Shown: positions 21,256 to 30,950 of the stretch, one piece after another | How the letters are laid out: every line of letters begins with the position of its first letter | Numbering within the stretch: the first letter of the stretch is position 1 | From: Gracilaria gracilis | Lineage: Eukaryota; Rhodophyta; Florideophyceae; Gracilariales; Gracilariaceae | Assembly (NCBI GenBank): GCA_030374805.1 | Contig: JARGSG010000209.1 | Coordinates: forward strand, 124,001 to 188,000 | Direction of reading: 5' to 3' | Length of the DNA stretch: 64,000 nucleotides | Notes under the pieces: generated by a model | What the model saw: the letters and a program-made list of their open reading frames with translations, nothing else | Databases searched by the model: none | What the model was told of the DNA's origin: nothing | Position numbers and translations under genes: made by a program

Positions 21256-23530
21256 GCGTTCTCACCGGCTTAATTTGGAACGCCTAAGCATGTGCCAGGT
21301 TTATGGCAAACTGAGTCCGAAAAGCGCAATTTTCGTGTCTTCCAGCAAGTAAGTTTACAGACAATTTTGTGCAGGCTCAATTTGGAACACCGCGTCTAAC
21401 CTTGCGACCCAACGCCTGCACTTGTGACAGCTCCACCAGAGCCATTGCGGCTCCGGAATGCTGCGGGAGACCTTCCGCTTCCTTTTCAGCGGGCTGAGAC
21501 CGCGCCTGCCTTCGCGGCCATAACGCGATTGGCAAGTCATCTGAAAGCGGTTCAAAACCACTGTCTTCACAATTTGCTTGCCGCAACGGCAGTTGAGGGT
21601 CTTTATTCTCCTTTTCACTCACATCGACGGCTACCGTGCCTTTCTTTCCAACTGCTCCGGTCTTCTGCTTACCGCTTTTCCGGGAACTGGCCCGCTTTTG
21701 ATCGAGTTTTACTCTCATTGAGCGCACCGTAAGTATTTCGGCCCCATTTACTTCCCCGATAACCTCTCGGCGAGTTTCTGACCTCCCTGAAACTGACTTA
21801 GCACCTCTCACTGACTCCAAAATTTTGTTTACGATGTACTTAGAAGCCATTAGCACAGCAATCTCCGCAAACACCAAAGACGGACGAACGCTGCCGTCCG
21901 TGATGCTGTGCAGCCGCTGGACCAGACGCCTATCCGCTCTCTCCCTTCGGTCATGACTGAGGTCATGAATGTTGAACACATCCTCCTTCGCCCGGAAGCC
22001 ACTCCGCAGTGCAGTAGAGGTGTGCGTAACGGGGCCTTGTGGCCGAAAACGGTTCATAAACTGGTAGTTCATAGGCCACAGGCCAGCCTCTTCGAATGCT
22101 TTCGTTGCTGTCGCACCTGAAAGGGATTTATATCCCGTGACACCTAGTTTTATCTTCAACGCAACATTGGCGTACCAGATATAGCATCTTTCCATGAGTT
22201 CATCCCGCGTCTCCCGTACATTTGTTTGGAAGGTTTTGTTAATCGCACGGTCGCAAGGCTGGAGGAAATGCGTCGTGTTTGCTGGAAGTTTGACGACAAT
22301 TATTTTGTACTTCTCACACAATTCGAGCCATGGAACGCTGTCACGTGAACTGTGCCCATTGAGCGTTAGCAGGACCCATTTGTCTTCGCTCACGATTGTT
22401 CGAATAAAGTCATTAATGTGCGTCACAACATCGTACATAATATCCTGCTCCACTGAACCGTTTTCGGTGAGCAAAAGCCGCGTTTCCCCTGGACACCAGT
22501 TTTCATCTGACAGCCAATGAGGCATGCCAGCCTCATTCCTGAATTCTTCTTTCGATAGAGGTTCGAACCAGCTTGCCATTCGTCTCCGCCCTGAGGCAAC
22601 AAGAAGAAGTGGTGCTATGTCACCTGCAGCCGATGCGCATATCCCAGCTGTGACGTGCTTACCGTGGTCCGTCACACCCAGCCGGGTGCCTGACTTACGA
22701 GAATTTGATGCCGTATAGCAGCGGGGAATTTTTTACGTACTCTGGTAGTACTGCCGTTTTGGCAAAGTTCCATAAGCGGTGGGGGTCCGAAAGCAAACCC
22801 GGATGTTGTCGGCGTACGCGCTCAAGAACGTCCTTCAAAGTCTTCACGTGTCGGTAGTTTTCGGCCGCGAGTTTTGCGCCAGTTATATTTTCAGCACTGC
22901 AAAACGTGAGTTCCCTGTTTTTTGCGCGGAAGGAACGCAAAGCATCGTCCGATGGCAGAGGCCCAGCAAAGCCACGTCTACCGCCTGCCGCTATGCGGCC
23001 CTGAAGCTTCTTCATTTCGTGGTGGCCTAGAGCAAACCCGTGTTGAGCGGCGTGTATAACTTTGTCGACAATGAGCGTCTCTTTTGCACGTTCTAATACT
23101 GGCTTGCGCCCTGCATGATGTTGAAGCGGGTCAAGTAATCTGTGGAGGACCGTTTTATCGCTGTTCATGCCGGCCTTTCGGATGCGAAACGCAGTGGTAC
23201 GTGATATTCCTGCCGTAGCCGCTGCTGTTCGAACTGTGTCACCGCGCTCCAAACGCTCATGAGCCTTCTCTCTCCTGATCTGTTCGGCTTTTTGTTGTTC
23301 TACACGGCGCTTATGCTGCAAGCATTGAACACGCATCGACGGAGGCATGGTGGGACCTTGAAGGCCCGTTTTCTGCCTTGAACTACGGTGCTACATGGTT
23401 CTGATACGGCTGAACTTCTTGCGGTTTAGCAGAGAACCTGGATGGGAATGTCTGAGGTTAGAACTGTTGCTCACCAAATTCCACTCTGTTCCAAATTAAG
23501 CCTTGTTCCAAATTAAGCCGGTGAGAACGT
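21256..23530 (-). mobile_element. pogo-like DNA transposon, copy 2, intact TIRs
   Basis: Inverted ends of about 26 bp are present. The left end (21256-21281) is GCGTTCTCACCGGCTTAATT plus TGGAAC. The right end (23505-23530) gives the same on the minus strand except for the first base. TA dinucleotides flank both (21254-21255, 23531-23532). A second TTCCAAATTAAGCC copy lies just inside the right end and another variant near 21370 on the left. These are probable subterminal transposase-binding repeats. The size is 2275 bp. Confidence 0.88.
21377..23348 (-). pseudogene. pogo-like DDE transposase, copy 2 (catalytically dead)
   Basis: Two minus-strand frames make up the gene. The N-terminal part (22695-23348, MPPSMRVQCLQHKRR) has a basic helix-turn-helix region (TVRTAAATAGISRTTAFRIR) and GRKPVLERAKE. 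The C-terminal part (21377-22675) has the HGKHVTAGICASAAGDIAP block, the second-Asp block and LPANTTHFLQPCDRAINKTF. The first catalytic Asp of the family motif WNxDET is replaced in WNFAKTAV. The second is Asn in TLNGHSSRDS. Only the third Asp remains. It is therefore dead both by frameshift near 22690 and by active-site loss. Its terminal repeats are well kept, so it could still be mobilised in trans. Confidence 0.85.
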
Positions 23531-23549
23531 TAACTCTTCGAAGTCTCAC

Positions 23550-23875
23550 TGGGGTAGCGTTGTCCATCGCGTAGACGGTAGCAAGGCGAGTGGGGTTGAC
23601 GAGCGGGCCGGCTAGAGCGAACGGGAGCAAGGACCAGCAGAAAGAGGGAGAGACTGTTCTCTCCGTGCTGGCTCCCCCGGGACTCGCGCAGGCGCTGCGG
23701 AAGTCCCGGTATTTTATTGTAGTGGTGTGTAGGCGCGCCTCTAGCGCGGAGGCGCGCCCGAGCTCAAAGTGATAGGGCGCTCAGGGGGCTGGGCACATGA
23801 GCGCGTAGTGATGGCTGACACAAAGAGGCCCGCCAACGGCGGCTGGGCCTTGAGCACCGTGTACAGCTGTCCACA
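23550..23875 (-). repeat. 3' LTR of the 23.5-30.8 kb element
   Basis: This is the 326-bp long terminal repeat, 3' copy in element orientation. On the minus strand it starts TGTGGACAGC and ends GCTACCCCA. Differences from the other LTR are CTCTCC versus CTGTCC, GGCTCCC versus GGGTCCC, two 1-bp indels and one 4-bp indel. Confidence 0.95.
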
Positions 23876-23883
23876 CCCCCCCC
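23876..23883 (-). other. polypurine tract (G8)
   Basis: Eight consecutive C on the plus strand (G on the element strand) lie directly against the 3' LTR, where the plus-strand DNA primer of an LTR retrotransposon is expected. Confidence 0.75.
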
Positions 23884-23957
23884 TGTTGCTCTGGATTAGA
23901 TTCCAGAGCAAAAGATGCACTAAAAAAAAATTTTATCGCGCGCCGCATCCTCCAGCC

Positions 23958-23990
23958 AGCTGGCAGCTAGCTGGCAGCTAGCTGGCAGCT
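23958..23990. repeat. 11-bp tandem repeat x3
   Basis: AGCTGGCAGCT occurs three times head to tail inside the retrotransposon, between the polypurine tract and the antisense gene. Confidence 0.85.
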
Positions 23991-24228
23991 GTGCTGGGTA
24001 GTATTTGACACCCGCGCGCTACCGCTGTGGGCGTCGTCGCTCCTTCTCCGACAACTGGGCTCGCATAGCTACAGCTCTGTCGCGGGCTCGGTCAGCTTTG
24101 TTGCGCGCGTTCGGTGAAGGGCTCCCAAGTCAATAGGACATTGCTGCGGCTCGGAGAACGCGCGTAGTAGAGCAGGTACGTTACTGACTCAACCGTGTGG
24201 ATTGTTACTTCTCAAAAACAGAAAGAAG

Positions 24229-25699
24229 ATGTTGGTGAAGAAGTCGAAAGCTATCCGGATCAGTCGCGTCCGCGGCGCTGGGAGCGCTGCGTCGCATCGT
24301 CAGAAGCTGGATCATGCGCGTGCGCAGCGAAATTTCAGCAAGCGATTGGCTTCGCTTCACGACGTCGTCGGACCTGAATACCTTCTTAAGAGAGGCGTTG
24401 CCAAACATCGTACGAAGAAACAAAGCCGTGATCAAGATTACGCCGCTATCGTAAAGGCCCGTATGCGGGAAATCCGTAAAGCAACGTGCGGCGGAGAAAA
24501 CGATTTGTGTTGCCCGTTGGCACGCACGTCCCTGACGCTTATGTCCAGGACAAGTGGAGCATGAATTCGATTTTGCATGTTTCCCGCGTGGACGAAGGGC
24601 ATCGCGAGCGGTACATGATCGAACACATTGATTGGTGATCATCTCACTATCCGCGCCTCGCAGCTCGACGAGTTGGCTGGTCTTGCTGTCCTGACGTTGG
24701 TGTCAGGTACGGCCCAAAACTCGCCTTGATCATGAAACTGCGGGGCGTTACGGCCTGTACAAGGATGTTGGTGAAGGAGAGCGTTGGACTGTTGACGCTG
24801 TTATGTACCTTGCGGAAGATAAGGTGATGGAGGGTGAGCGTGGCGTTCGTCGCCTAGAAGGCGGTTTGTTATTATGGCCACAATCACGATGAGCCTTTTT
24901 GGGGCTGGCAACAGATAGAGTTCAACTCTGTGAGTGGCTCTGGTCTGGCGAATGCGCTTACCATCCAAGGGTCGTGTGGAGTGGCGGGATTCCTTTCAGG
25001 AAGGAGTACGACTCCCTAACCGATGCATGGAGGGTGGTGGCGCTTGATGACTGCAAGGTTCTCGATTGTCTTGATTAGTGGTGTGTGAAGAATCCAGGTG
25101 TTGCTGTCCGCGTCTCAAGCCCTGGAGATCGCGAAAGAACTGAAGAGACGAGGACGATTCGAGCTGCGCGAGGAGCGCATGGTGGTGTGCAAATCTTCCA
25201 CCATGTGCATCCAAACTGCGCTTGCCAATGCTATGGCACGAGTTGTTGATGAAGGAGTATGCCTTTAAGTCCGTGTTTGGAGAGAGTGTCGGTAACATGT
25301 TGTGCTTTAGCGATGCTGCTCGGTGGGTTGATGAATTCGCGAACCGAGTTGAGCTCCATCGAATCCATTATCGCCGGAGCGATTATCGCGATACCCTTAG
25401 GTGGCTGTTGGCACAGAAGGATGGCGTCTACGTCGTGAGGCTGCGCGCACGGAACGTCGATCACGTTGTTTGTGTTGACGTTGGGCGTGGCGAGGTTTTG
25501 GACGGCTGTTGAGCAGTATCCACTAAGGCTCTGTGAGGAGTCCCTTAAGTGTTGCGTTGGGGACTCGGCGGCCTTCGAGCGAGTTATGGAAGTGCGCCGC
25601 GTTGTTGCCGTTCCACGCCGTGAGGGGAAGAGCAAGAACAGGAGCGGGAAGGCAAGGCGTCTTCAGCGCAAGAAGAGGAAGTCCTTGAAAGTGCAGTAG
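24229..25699 (+). pseudogene. antisense gene in the retrotransposon, C39/papain-like peptidase relic
   Basis: This plus-strand gene runs opposite to gag-pol inside the 3' part of the element. It starts at ATG 24229 (MLVKKSKAIRISRVRGAG), a basic N-terminus, and is then broken by several frameshifts and stops. The recognisable end consists of CIQTALANAMARVVDEG (about 25202-25250, a catalytic-Cys helix style), GVYVVRLRARNVDHVVCVDV (His block, about 25410-25480), then YPLRLCEESLKCC and a Lys/Arg-rich tail ending at 25699. Cys-helix followed by a G-x-Y-v-v...HvvcvD block is what C39-like and other papain-fold cysteine peptidases show. That assignment is an inference. It ends 37 bp from the RNase H stop in tail-to-tail orientation. 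Confidence 0.5.
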
Positions 25700-25735
25700 G
25701 TGGTTGTGTTTCACAATTGCGTAGTAGATAAATGT

Positions 25736-27400
25736 TTAAACTTGGCTAATAGAGTCTAAGATCTCCTTAGAGACGATACCAGTCTTCATCATTTGATTTA
25801 GCTTCTTAAAGGCATAAGGGTTAATCTTTGTAAGAGCATCCGCAGGGTTGACCGGTCCTGGGATCCATCTTAACGAGTTGATCTCCCGGGCCTCGAAAGA
25901 ATCTCGTAGCCGTGCGACTGTGGGGCGGAGTCGAAAGTCCTTCTGCTCGTGTAGTGTAGATATTGTACTATAGAGTCCAAACGAATCTACAAACATTTGC
26001 AAGTTTGGCCTTGGCCTTTGACCAGATGGGTGCATCATGTAAGGCACCGTCTCGGCCAGGTAGATTGCTCGGTCCGCTGTGTGGGCGGCGGCTAGTATTT
26101 CCGCACCCGCGGAGGAGAAGGAAACTCGGTTCTGCTTGGAGCTGTGCCAATCTAGAACGTGGAACACATGACGATCTTTTGAGGAGAAGGAGAGCCCGCA
26201 CAGGAACCCTGTTTGTCCGTAGGAGGTGTTGCCTGAAGCAGCATCGCTAAATGCCACCACATCCGCGTCGAAGTGGCGCGGAGACATCGGCTCAACAGGT
26301 GCTCTGTAGAGCAGAGTTGGAGATAGCGACTTTAAGTGCACCAGCGCTTGGTTGAGTTGTCGTATATGGGAGACCTTGAGGTGAGCGACATTCTGTTGCA
26401 GCTTGCTCGCTACCAAGGAGGCCTGTGGGAGGATGCCGTGGCCAAGGAAGTTTAGCTTTCCAGTCAGGGCTTGGAACCCACGTAGTTCTTCCAACGTGCA
26501 TTCACTTTCGTGCTCCTTCTTGCGCTCATGACTGAGTTCAATCTGCTTAATCGTCGAGAGGAACTCCGCCATACTCAAGGAGACGCTGTAATCTGAATGT
26601 TGTTTGACAAACAAGCGGTTGAAGACAATGTCCTGTCCTTGGTTAAAACGGCCCACATCGAACTTGGAAGAGATTTGCTGCCGAAAACGCTCCATGCGTT
26701 CGGGTTTTTCCGGCAAATATCATGTCGTCGACGACTTTGGCTAGTGCCAACACGAGTTCGTCGCCTTCCCACATTAGGAAGAGTTGTGGGGATGCCAGGA
26801 ACGTCGACAAAGCCTATGTCCAGAAGCCATTCCTCCACGCACAGTTGCCATAGCCGTCCGGACTCTACAAGTCCATAGGCTGGAGCGAGTAGCTTCCAGA
26901 CTTCGTCGGGTGTAAGTGCTCCACCCACGTGGGGGGCGCATGTATATATCTCGCTTCAACTCTCCGGCTTGGAGGTAAGCCGACTTTACGTCCAGGGAAG
27001 CAATTAGGGAAGTGGAACAAGGAGGATAGGGAGAGGAGCGTGCGGATTGTGGAAAACTGCGCCGTCGAGGAATCGGAGCGAAGGTCGTCCTTCTCGCGAT
27101 CCCTGATTCCCATGAGGGGACTAGGCGGCACTTTAGCTTCATGATCTTCCCTTCACCGTCGGTGTTTTACGACGAAGAAGTGGTGAGAGGAGATGAGGTT
27201 GGCATCCCCTAGGGATGGACCGAATGGATACCGCACGATACGCTCCCTTCTCCTTGTAGTTTCGCTTCTCCTTGGCAATAGATTCATCAAGTAGCCACCT
27301 CGGCGCGCCTTGGAGCTTGTGTTCCGTGAGTGGGTCGTTGCCAAACTTTTCATGAAGCTGCTTCAAGATGGTTTGCTTGGTGGAGGTTAGGGATGCTTTT
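25736..27400 (-). pseudogene. copia reverse transcriptase - RNase H, frameshifted
   Basis: This is the pol C-terminal half of the 7.3-kb element. Reverse transcriptase is spread over several minus-strand frames: GAPRWLLDESIAKEKRNYKE (about 27310), the LISSHHFFVVKHRR block (about 27170), LDVKSAYLQAGELKRDIYM (about 26970), LLAPAYGLVESGRLWQLCVE (about 26870) and KVVDDMIFAG (about 26730). In the last block the catalytic Asp pair is kept but the usual Tyr is Val. RNase H occupies 25736-26716 and looks intact, with VVAFSDAASGN, SFSSAGAEILAAAHTADRA and QMFVDSFGLYS supplying the acidic residues. At least three frameshifts break the polymerase, so this copy cannot make its own working enzyme. Confidence 0.88.
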
Positions 27401-27704
27401 GGAGGAGGAGCAGTTGAGGATGATGCGAGTTCGCCAATGTCCTTCGACGGTATGTTGAAAGGACGAATGGCTGTTGCCCCCGGCTAGATACGCGGAGCTA
27501 AGGGGATGGGTCATCCCACTCTGCAAAGAGCAGTGTGCATCTCTTGGTCATCTTCAAGTATTGGTGGCTCCTCTGTTATCTGAACGAGCGGGTTTGTCGA
27601 AAGTTCCGGCTGTTCCTGCTGTGGGACCACTTCAGGGGTCGGGGCGAGAGGTTGAGGAAATTGGGTGTACCCGAGTTCTATGCGCTCGAGTTCTTCGAGC
27701 AGGC

Positions 27705-29284
27705 TTAGACTTGGGGGCGTAGGCGAAGGTCTTCGTACGCAACAGTGTACGAGAAACCGCGGAGGTCTTCTGTCGCCGAGACGATTACGAAGTGTTCATA
27801 GACCCTCCTTGACAAAACCCTGGATACCCACTGTCCCCTCCTTGCGTTTTTCACAAAGTAATAAACAGGTGTCTTGGGAACAAGTAGTGTTTTGTCAAAG
27901 TGCCTTACGTTTTTCGTGCGTAAGAACGTATGCAGGGCTTGACGAGCTGCCTTTTCGTGGTAGACATCGGCGAGATCCTTCGTAAGCCTGGCCTTTGGCA
28001 GGCCCTGGAGTGCCGGCCTATACCCTCGAGCCAGCTCGAAACTTGATACGAACCTCGAACCTAACAGGATGTTCTTGAGGAATGTGGCTCTAGAGACCAA
28101 TTCTTGGTCAGAGGGGCACTGTTGCCATCTAGGAGCCGTGAACTGTCGGTCTTTAACGAGGCGTTGGATCAGGAATCTGATGGCCTCGTTGGAGGACTCG
28201 ACGATTCCTAGCTTATTGTGGCGACGGGCTGGCCTGGCACAAAATGTAATGCAGTGCGAGGCACACATTGCTCTGAAGTCTTCGCAGTCGAATTCTGGGT
28301 CGCCCGAGAGTTCTGTGGGGGCGCCATGGGTTGAGATCCAATGGATCACAAAGCTTTCCGCAGCTTTTTTCATGTTCCTTGAGAAGCATAACCACGAGGC
28401 TGAGAAGCCTGAGGCTGCATCCTTCATGTGGAGGATTGGAAGGTTGCCGAGTTCGGCTACAAACATAAAGTCCACTTGGACATGGTCATTGAATTCCTTC
28501 AAAATACGGGAGAAAGAGACCTTTCTGGACGCAAGTGGGCGGCCAGTGCTCGCACATGTCGAACATGAGTCAAAGGAGGATTGTAGCAGGGCTTCGAGCG
28601 TCCTTGTGAGGACTCCGGAACGCTGACAGATTCTCTTCATGTCCTTCGGGCGTAAATGGGTGTAGAGATGGAAGCGTTTGGCGAAGCGCTCCTCATTCTT
28701 TATGACATTTCCCTTGAAGGCAAGGTTCTTCGCATGGGTGAAGAAGGACTTCACTGATTTGGTGCACGAAGGGACGACGAGGAGTCTGGTGCGCTTCGTC
28801 AGTTCGGAACCGGTATGGTAGGTTCGGAGAAGGACAGGTGCGGAGTGGTTGCCCACTATCCCTTGAGGGATGCGGATCTTGTTCTCCCGATTCAGGAGGT
28901 CGGAACGTGATAGTACATCGTTCCCCAACAAGATTGGTCCCCTACCGTGTACTACATAGAACGGTAGCACGAAGGGGGTTCCGTTTTCGTCAGTGCCTTG
29001 AAATTTCCACATGGCAAAGGTTGGTGCGGCGTCTACGCATTTCTCTCCGAAGCCATGGAGGAAGGGCTCGCAATCTAGCTCGTCGAGAACTAGTTCTGTC
29101 CCCAAAGAGACGCAGAGCTGTGCAATGGCGCACAAAGACCCTACACTCTTTGGGCAACCTGGATCGACGATAGGGTTTGCGTCTGCGAACGCGGGAAACA
29201 GGTCAGAATAGGCTCCTTCCCCTGCAGTTAGAGATGACTGCGTTGGGAGGGGTTGGAGCCTTTTCGAAAACCCTTGTCCGACTT
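27705..29284 (-). CDS. pol: copia protease-integrase ORF (pol, -1 frame)
   Basis: The frame opens just after a TAA near 29285 and overlaps the end of gag by about 50 nt in the -1 frame. It has no ATG at its start, as expected for a frameshift product. The aspartic-protease motif is IVDPGCPKSVGS near 29165, with Pro where Ser/Thr is usual, and ILLGNDVLSRSDL follows. The integrase has VQVDFMFVAELG (first Asp, about 28460), STHGAPTELSGDPEF (second Asp) and NKLGIVESSNEAIRFLI (Glu). The ORF stops at 27705, before the reverse transcriptase. In a working copia element protease, integrase and polymerase are one polyprotein, so this stop marks further damage. Confidence 0.82.
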
Positions 29285-30457
29285 AGCCGGGGCATCATGT
29301 TTGCCTTTCCCTTCTTTGACAGCACGAATGCGTTTGGTTTCGTGTGACGGGCTTTGGCACTCATAACTCCCGCGGAGATGAGTCTTAGAGCCACAGTCGA
29401 AGCAGTACCCAGCCTCCCGCTCGGTCTTTCGTTTGTTTGACCGGCGGGGTCGAGAGGAATTGCCGCGCTGTTCGTTGTGTGCGCGCTGGGGAGCGGTGGT
29501 GCTCTGGCTTGGCTGTGATTGCTTCTGGTAAGCTGCCAATGCCTGCTGAACGCGTTGTCCGACCATGTTTTCGATATCAGCCTTCGTATAGGATTTGTCT
29601 GCCGACTTGGGCGTAAAGGTCAAGTTGCGTATAACCTTAACGGCGTCGTCAAGGTTGAGCTTGCAACGAGGGCCAGTGGAAAACATGTCACGAATGTGGT
29701 TCTCATCTGGAGTTCGGTCATTAAGATACTCAATGACTTCCGAATAACTCTCGAGGAGCCCGTGTGCGCCGCTGACTAGGTCAGTGGCCTTGCGACGAAC
29801 GGTATTAGCGTTGTCGGAAGGTTGCGGCAGGGCATTGTCGGAGTTGAATATATCGGCAAACTTGTTGAAGAACTCGAGAACGGACGCATGGGAACTCTTC
29901 GTTATCGACACTTCCGCCTCAGGTTGGTCTTTTTGACGAGCTTCCGCTAGTGCAACAAGTTGCAACTTGGCGTTGGTTAACGTCTCTTCACTCAGTAAAG
30001 CGTTGTTTAGGAGCGTTATTGCAAGGACCTCACTGACTTGAGAGGAAGTCGATAGTCCAACATGCATAAGATGATCGGCTGCCAAGCCTCGGAAGCGAGA
30101 TACGAAAGCGTTCAAATCTTCGCTGCGGCGACGCTTGCACTGAGTTACCTCAGTGAAGGATGAGATCAATCGTGTTACAATTGCTATCGGAGGATCGACG
30201 GCGATAAGTTTGACGATGTCCTTGACTGCCTCAATTTGATCGTTGTGATTTAAATCGATAAGTTGCTTAGCGACTGCCTCATCAACTATAGATTTCTGCT
30301 CACGAGGTAAGCCACGGTCATAAAAGTGACGAGCAAGAGTGGCGTAGACAGTTTTGTACAACCGGTCGGTGCCTTTCTCTACGGCGGCTTGTATGGTTTC
30401 GACCCAACGTGAAACGTCGCGACGATACTCTTGGAGGTCGCCTTCCGGCTTAAAAAT
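29228..30457 (-). CDS. gag: copia gag ORF
   Basis: This is the structural capsid protein of the 7.3-kb element. The frame is open from a TAG at 30458-30460 to the stop at 29228. Coding sequence is evident upstream of the first alternative start, as in PEGDLQEYRRDVSRWVETIQ. The capsid-like region (FVSRFRGLAADHLMHVGLS) is followed by a basic tail with a zinc-knuckle-like CFDCGSKTHLRGSYEC near 29400. No ATG lies near the 5' end of this frame. An ATG inside the LTR (30523-30525) reads MDNATPVMGPALRSS across the primer site in another frame, one nucleotide out of register with gag. The true start is therefore lost by a 1-nt change, or supplied by splicing or frameshifting. Confidence 0.8.
   Translation of the reverse strand: MFKPEGDLQEYRRDVSRWVETIQAAVEKGTDRLYKTVYATLARHFYDRGLPREQKSIVDEAVAKQLIDLNHNDQIEAVKDIVKLIAVDPPIAIVTRLISSFTEVTQCKRRRSEDLNAFVSRFRGLAADHLMHVGLSTSSQVSEVLAITLLNNALLSEETLTNAKLQLVALAEARQKDQPEAEVSITKSSHASVLEFFNKFADIFNSDNALPQPSDNANTVRRKATDLVSGAHGLLESYSEVIEYLNDRTPDENHIRDMFSTGPRCKLNLDDAVKVIRNLTFTPKSADKSYTKADIENMVGQRVQQALAAYQKQSQPSQSTTAPQRAHNEQRGNSSRPRRSNKRKTEREAGYCFDCGSKTHLRGSYECQSPSHETKRIRAVKEGKGKHDAPAKSDKGFRKGSNPSQRSHL
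29267..29273 (-). promoter_or_regulatory. candidate -1 ribosomal frameshift heptamer
   Basis: On the element strand the gag codons aaG GGT TTT form the slippery heptamer GGGTTTT (X XXY YYZ). A -1 slip there leads directly into the protease-integrase frame, which is open from just upstream of this site. A downstream pseudoknot was not evaluated. Confidence 0.5.
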
Positions 30458-30493
30458 CTAAAAATGGGTGAAAGTGGTTTAGAGGAACGTAAA

Positions 30494-30507
30494 GCTGGGC
30501 CCATAAC
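30494..30507 (-). other. primer binding site, half-tRNA initiator-Met type
   Basis: Immediately inside the 5' LTR the element strand reads GTTATGGGCCCAGC. This is complementary to the anticodon-arm segment GCTGGGCCCATAAC of eukaryotic initiator tRNA-Met, not to a tRNA 3' end. Drosophila copia is primed by such a cleaved initiator-Met half molecule, and the site here has the same position and core. Confidence 0.85.
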
Positions 30508-30835
30508 TGGGGTAGCGTTGTCCATCGCGTAGACGGTAGCAAGGCGAGTGGGGTTGACGAGCGGGCCGGCTAGAGCGAACGGGAGCAAGGACCAGCAGAA
30601 AGAGGGAGAGACTGTTCTGTCCGTGCTGGGTCCCCCGGGACTCGCGCAGGCGCTGCGGAGTCCCGGTATTTTATTGTAGTGGTGTTAGGCGCGCCTCTAG
30701 CTAGCGCGGAGGCGCGCCCGAGCTCAAAGTGATAGGGCGCTCAGGGGGCTGGGCACATGAGCGCGTAGTGATGGCTGACACAAAGAGGCCCGCCAACGGC
30801 GGCTGGGCCTTGAGCACCGTGTACAGCTGTCCACA
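30508..30835 (-). repeat. 5' LTR of the 23.5-30.8 kb element
   Basis: This is the 328-bp LTR, 5' copy in element orientation. It is nearly identical to 23550-23875 and abuts the CTCAC duplication at 30836-30840. It lies about 115 bp upstream of the NLR-a start codon in the opposite orientation. Confidence 0.95.
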
Positions 30836-30950
30836 CTCACCTCTGGTCCGCGGGAGTTCCAAGTCTCCAGCACCACAGTCCACTGCCTCTCTTCTGTAAA
30901 CACCGATTCTCTCAAGACATCCACAAAACTCCAACTCTGCTCTCTGGTCA

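Larger units (their letters stand above)
23550..30835 (-). mobile_element. young Ty1/copia-order LTR retrotransposon, 7.3 kb
   Basis: The complete-length element has 326/328-bp LTRs starting TG and ending CA. They differ by two substitutions and three small indels. It is flanked by the 5-bp direct duplication CTCAC (23545-23549 and 30836-30840). Read on the minus strand it has 5' LTR, PBS, gag, a -1-shifted protease-integrase, a damaged reverse transcriptase, RNase H, an antisense gene, PPT and 3' LTR. The order PR-IN-RT-RH defines the copia superfamily. It inserted 15 bp beyond the end of the pogo-like copy 2 and about 115 bp upstream of the NLR-a start codon. Confidence 0.95.
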
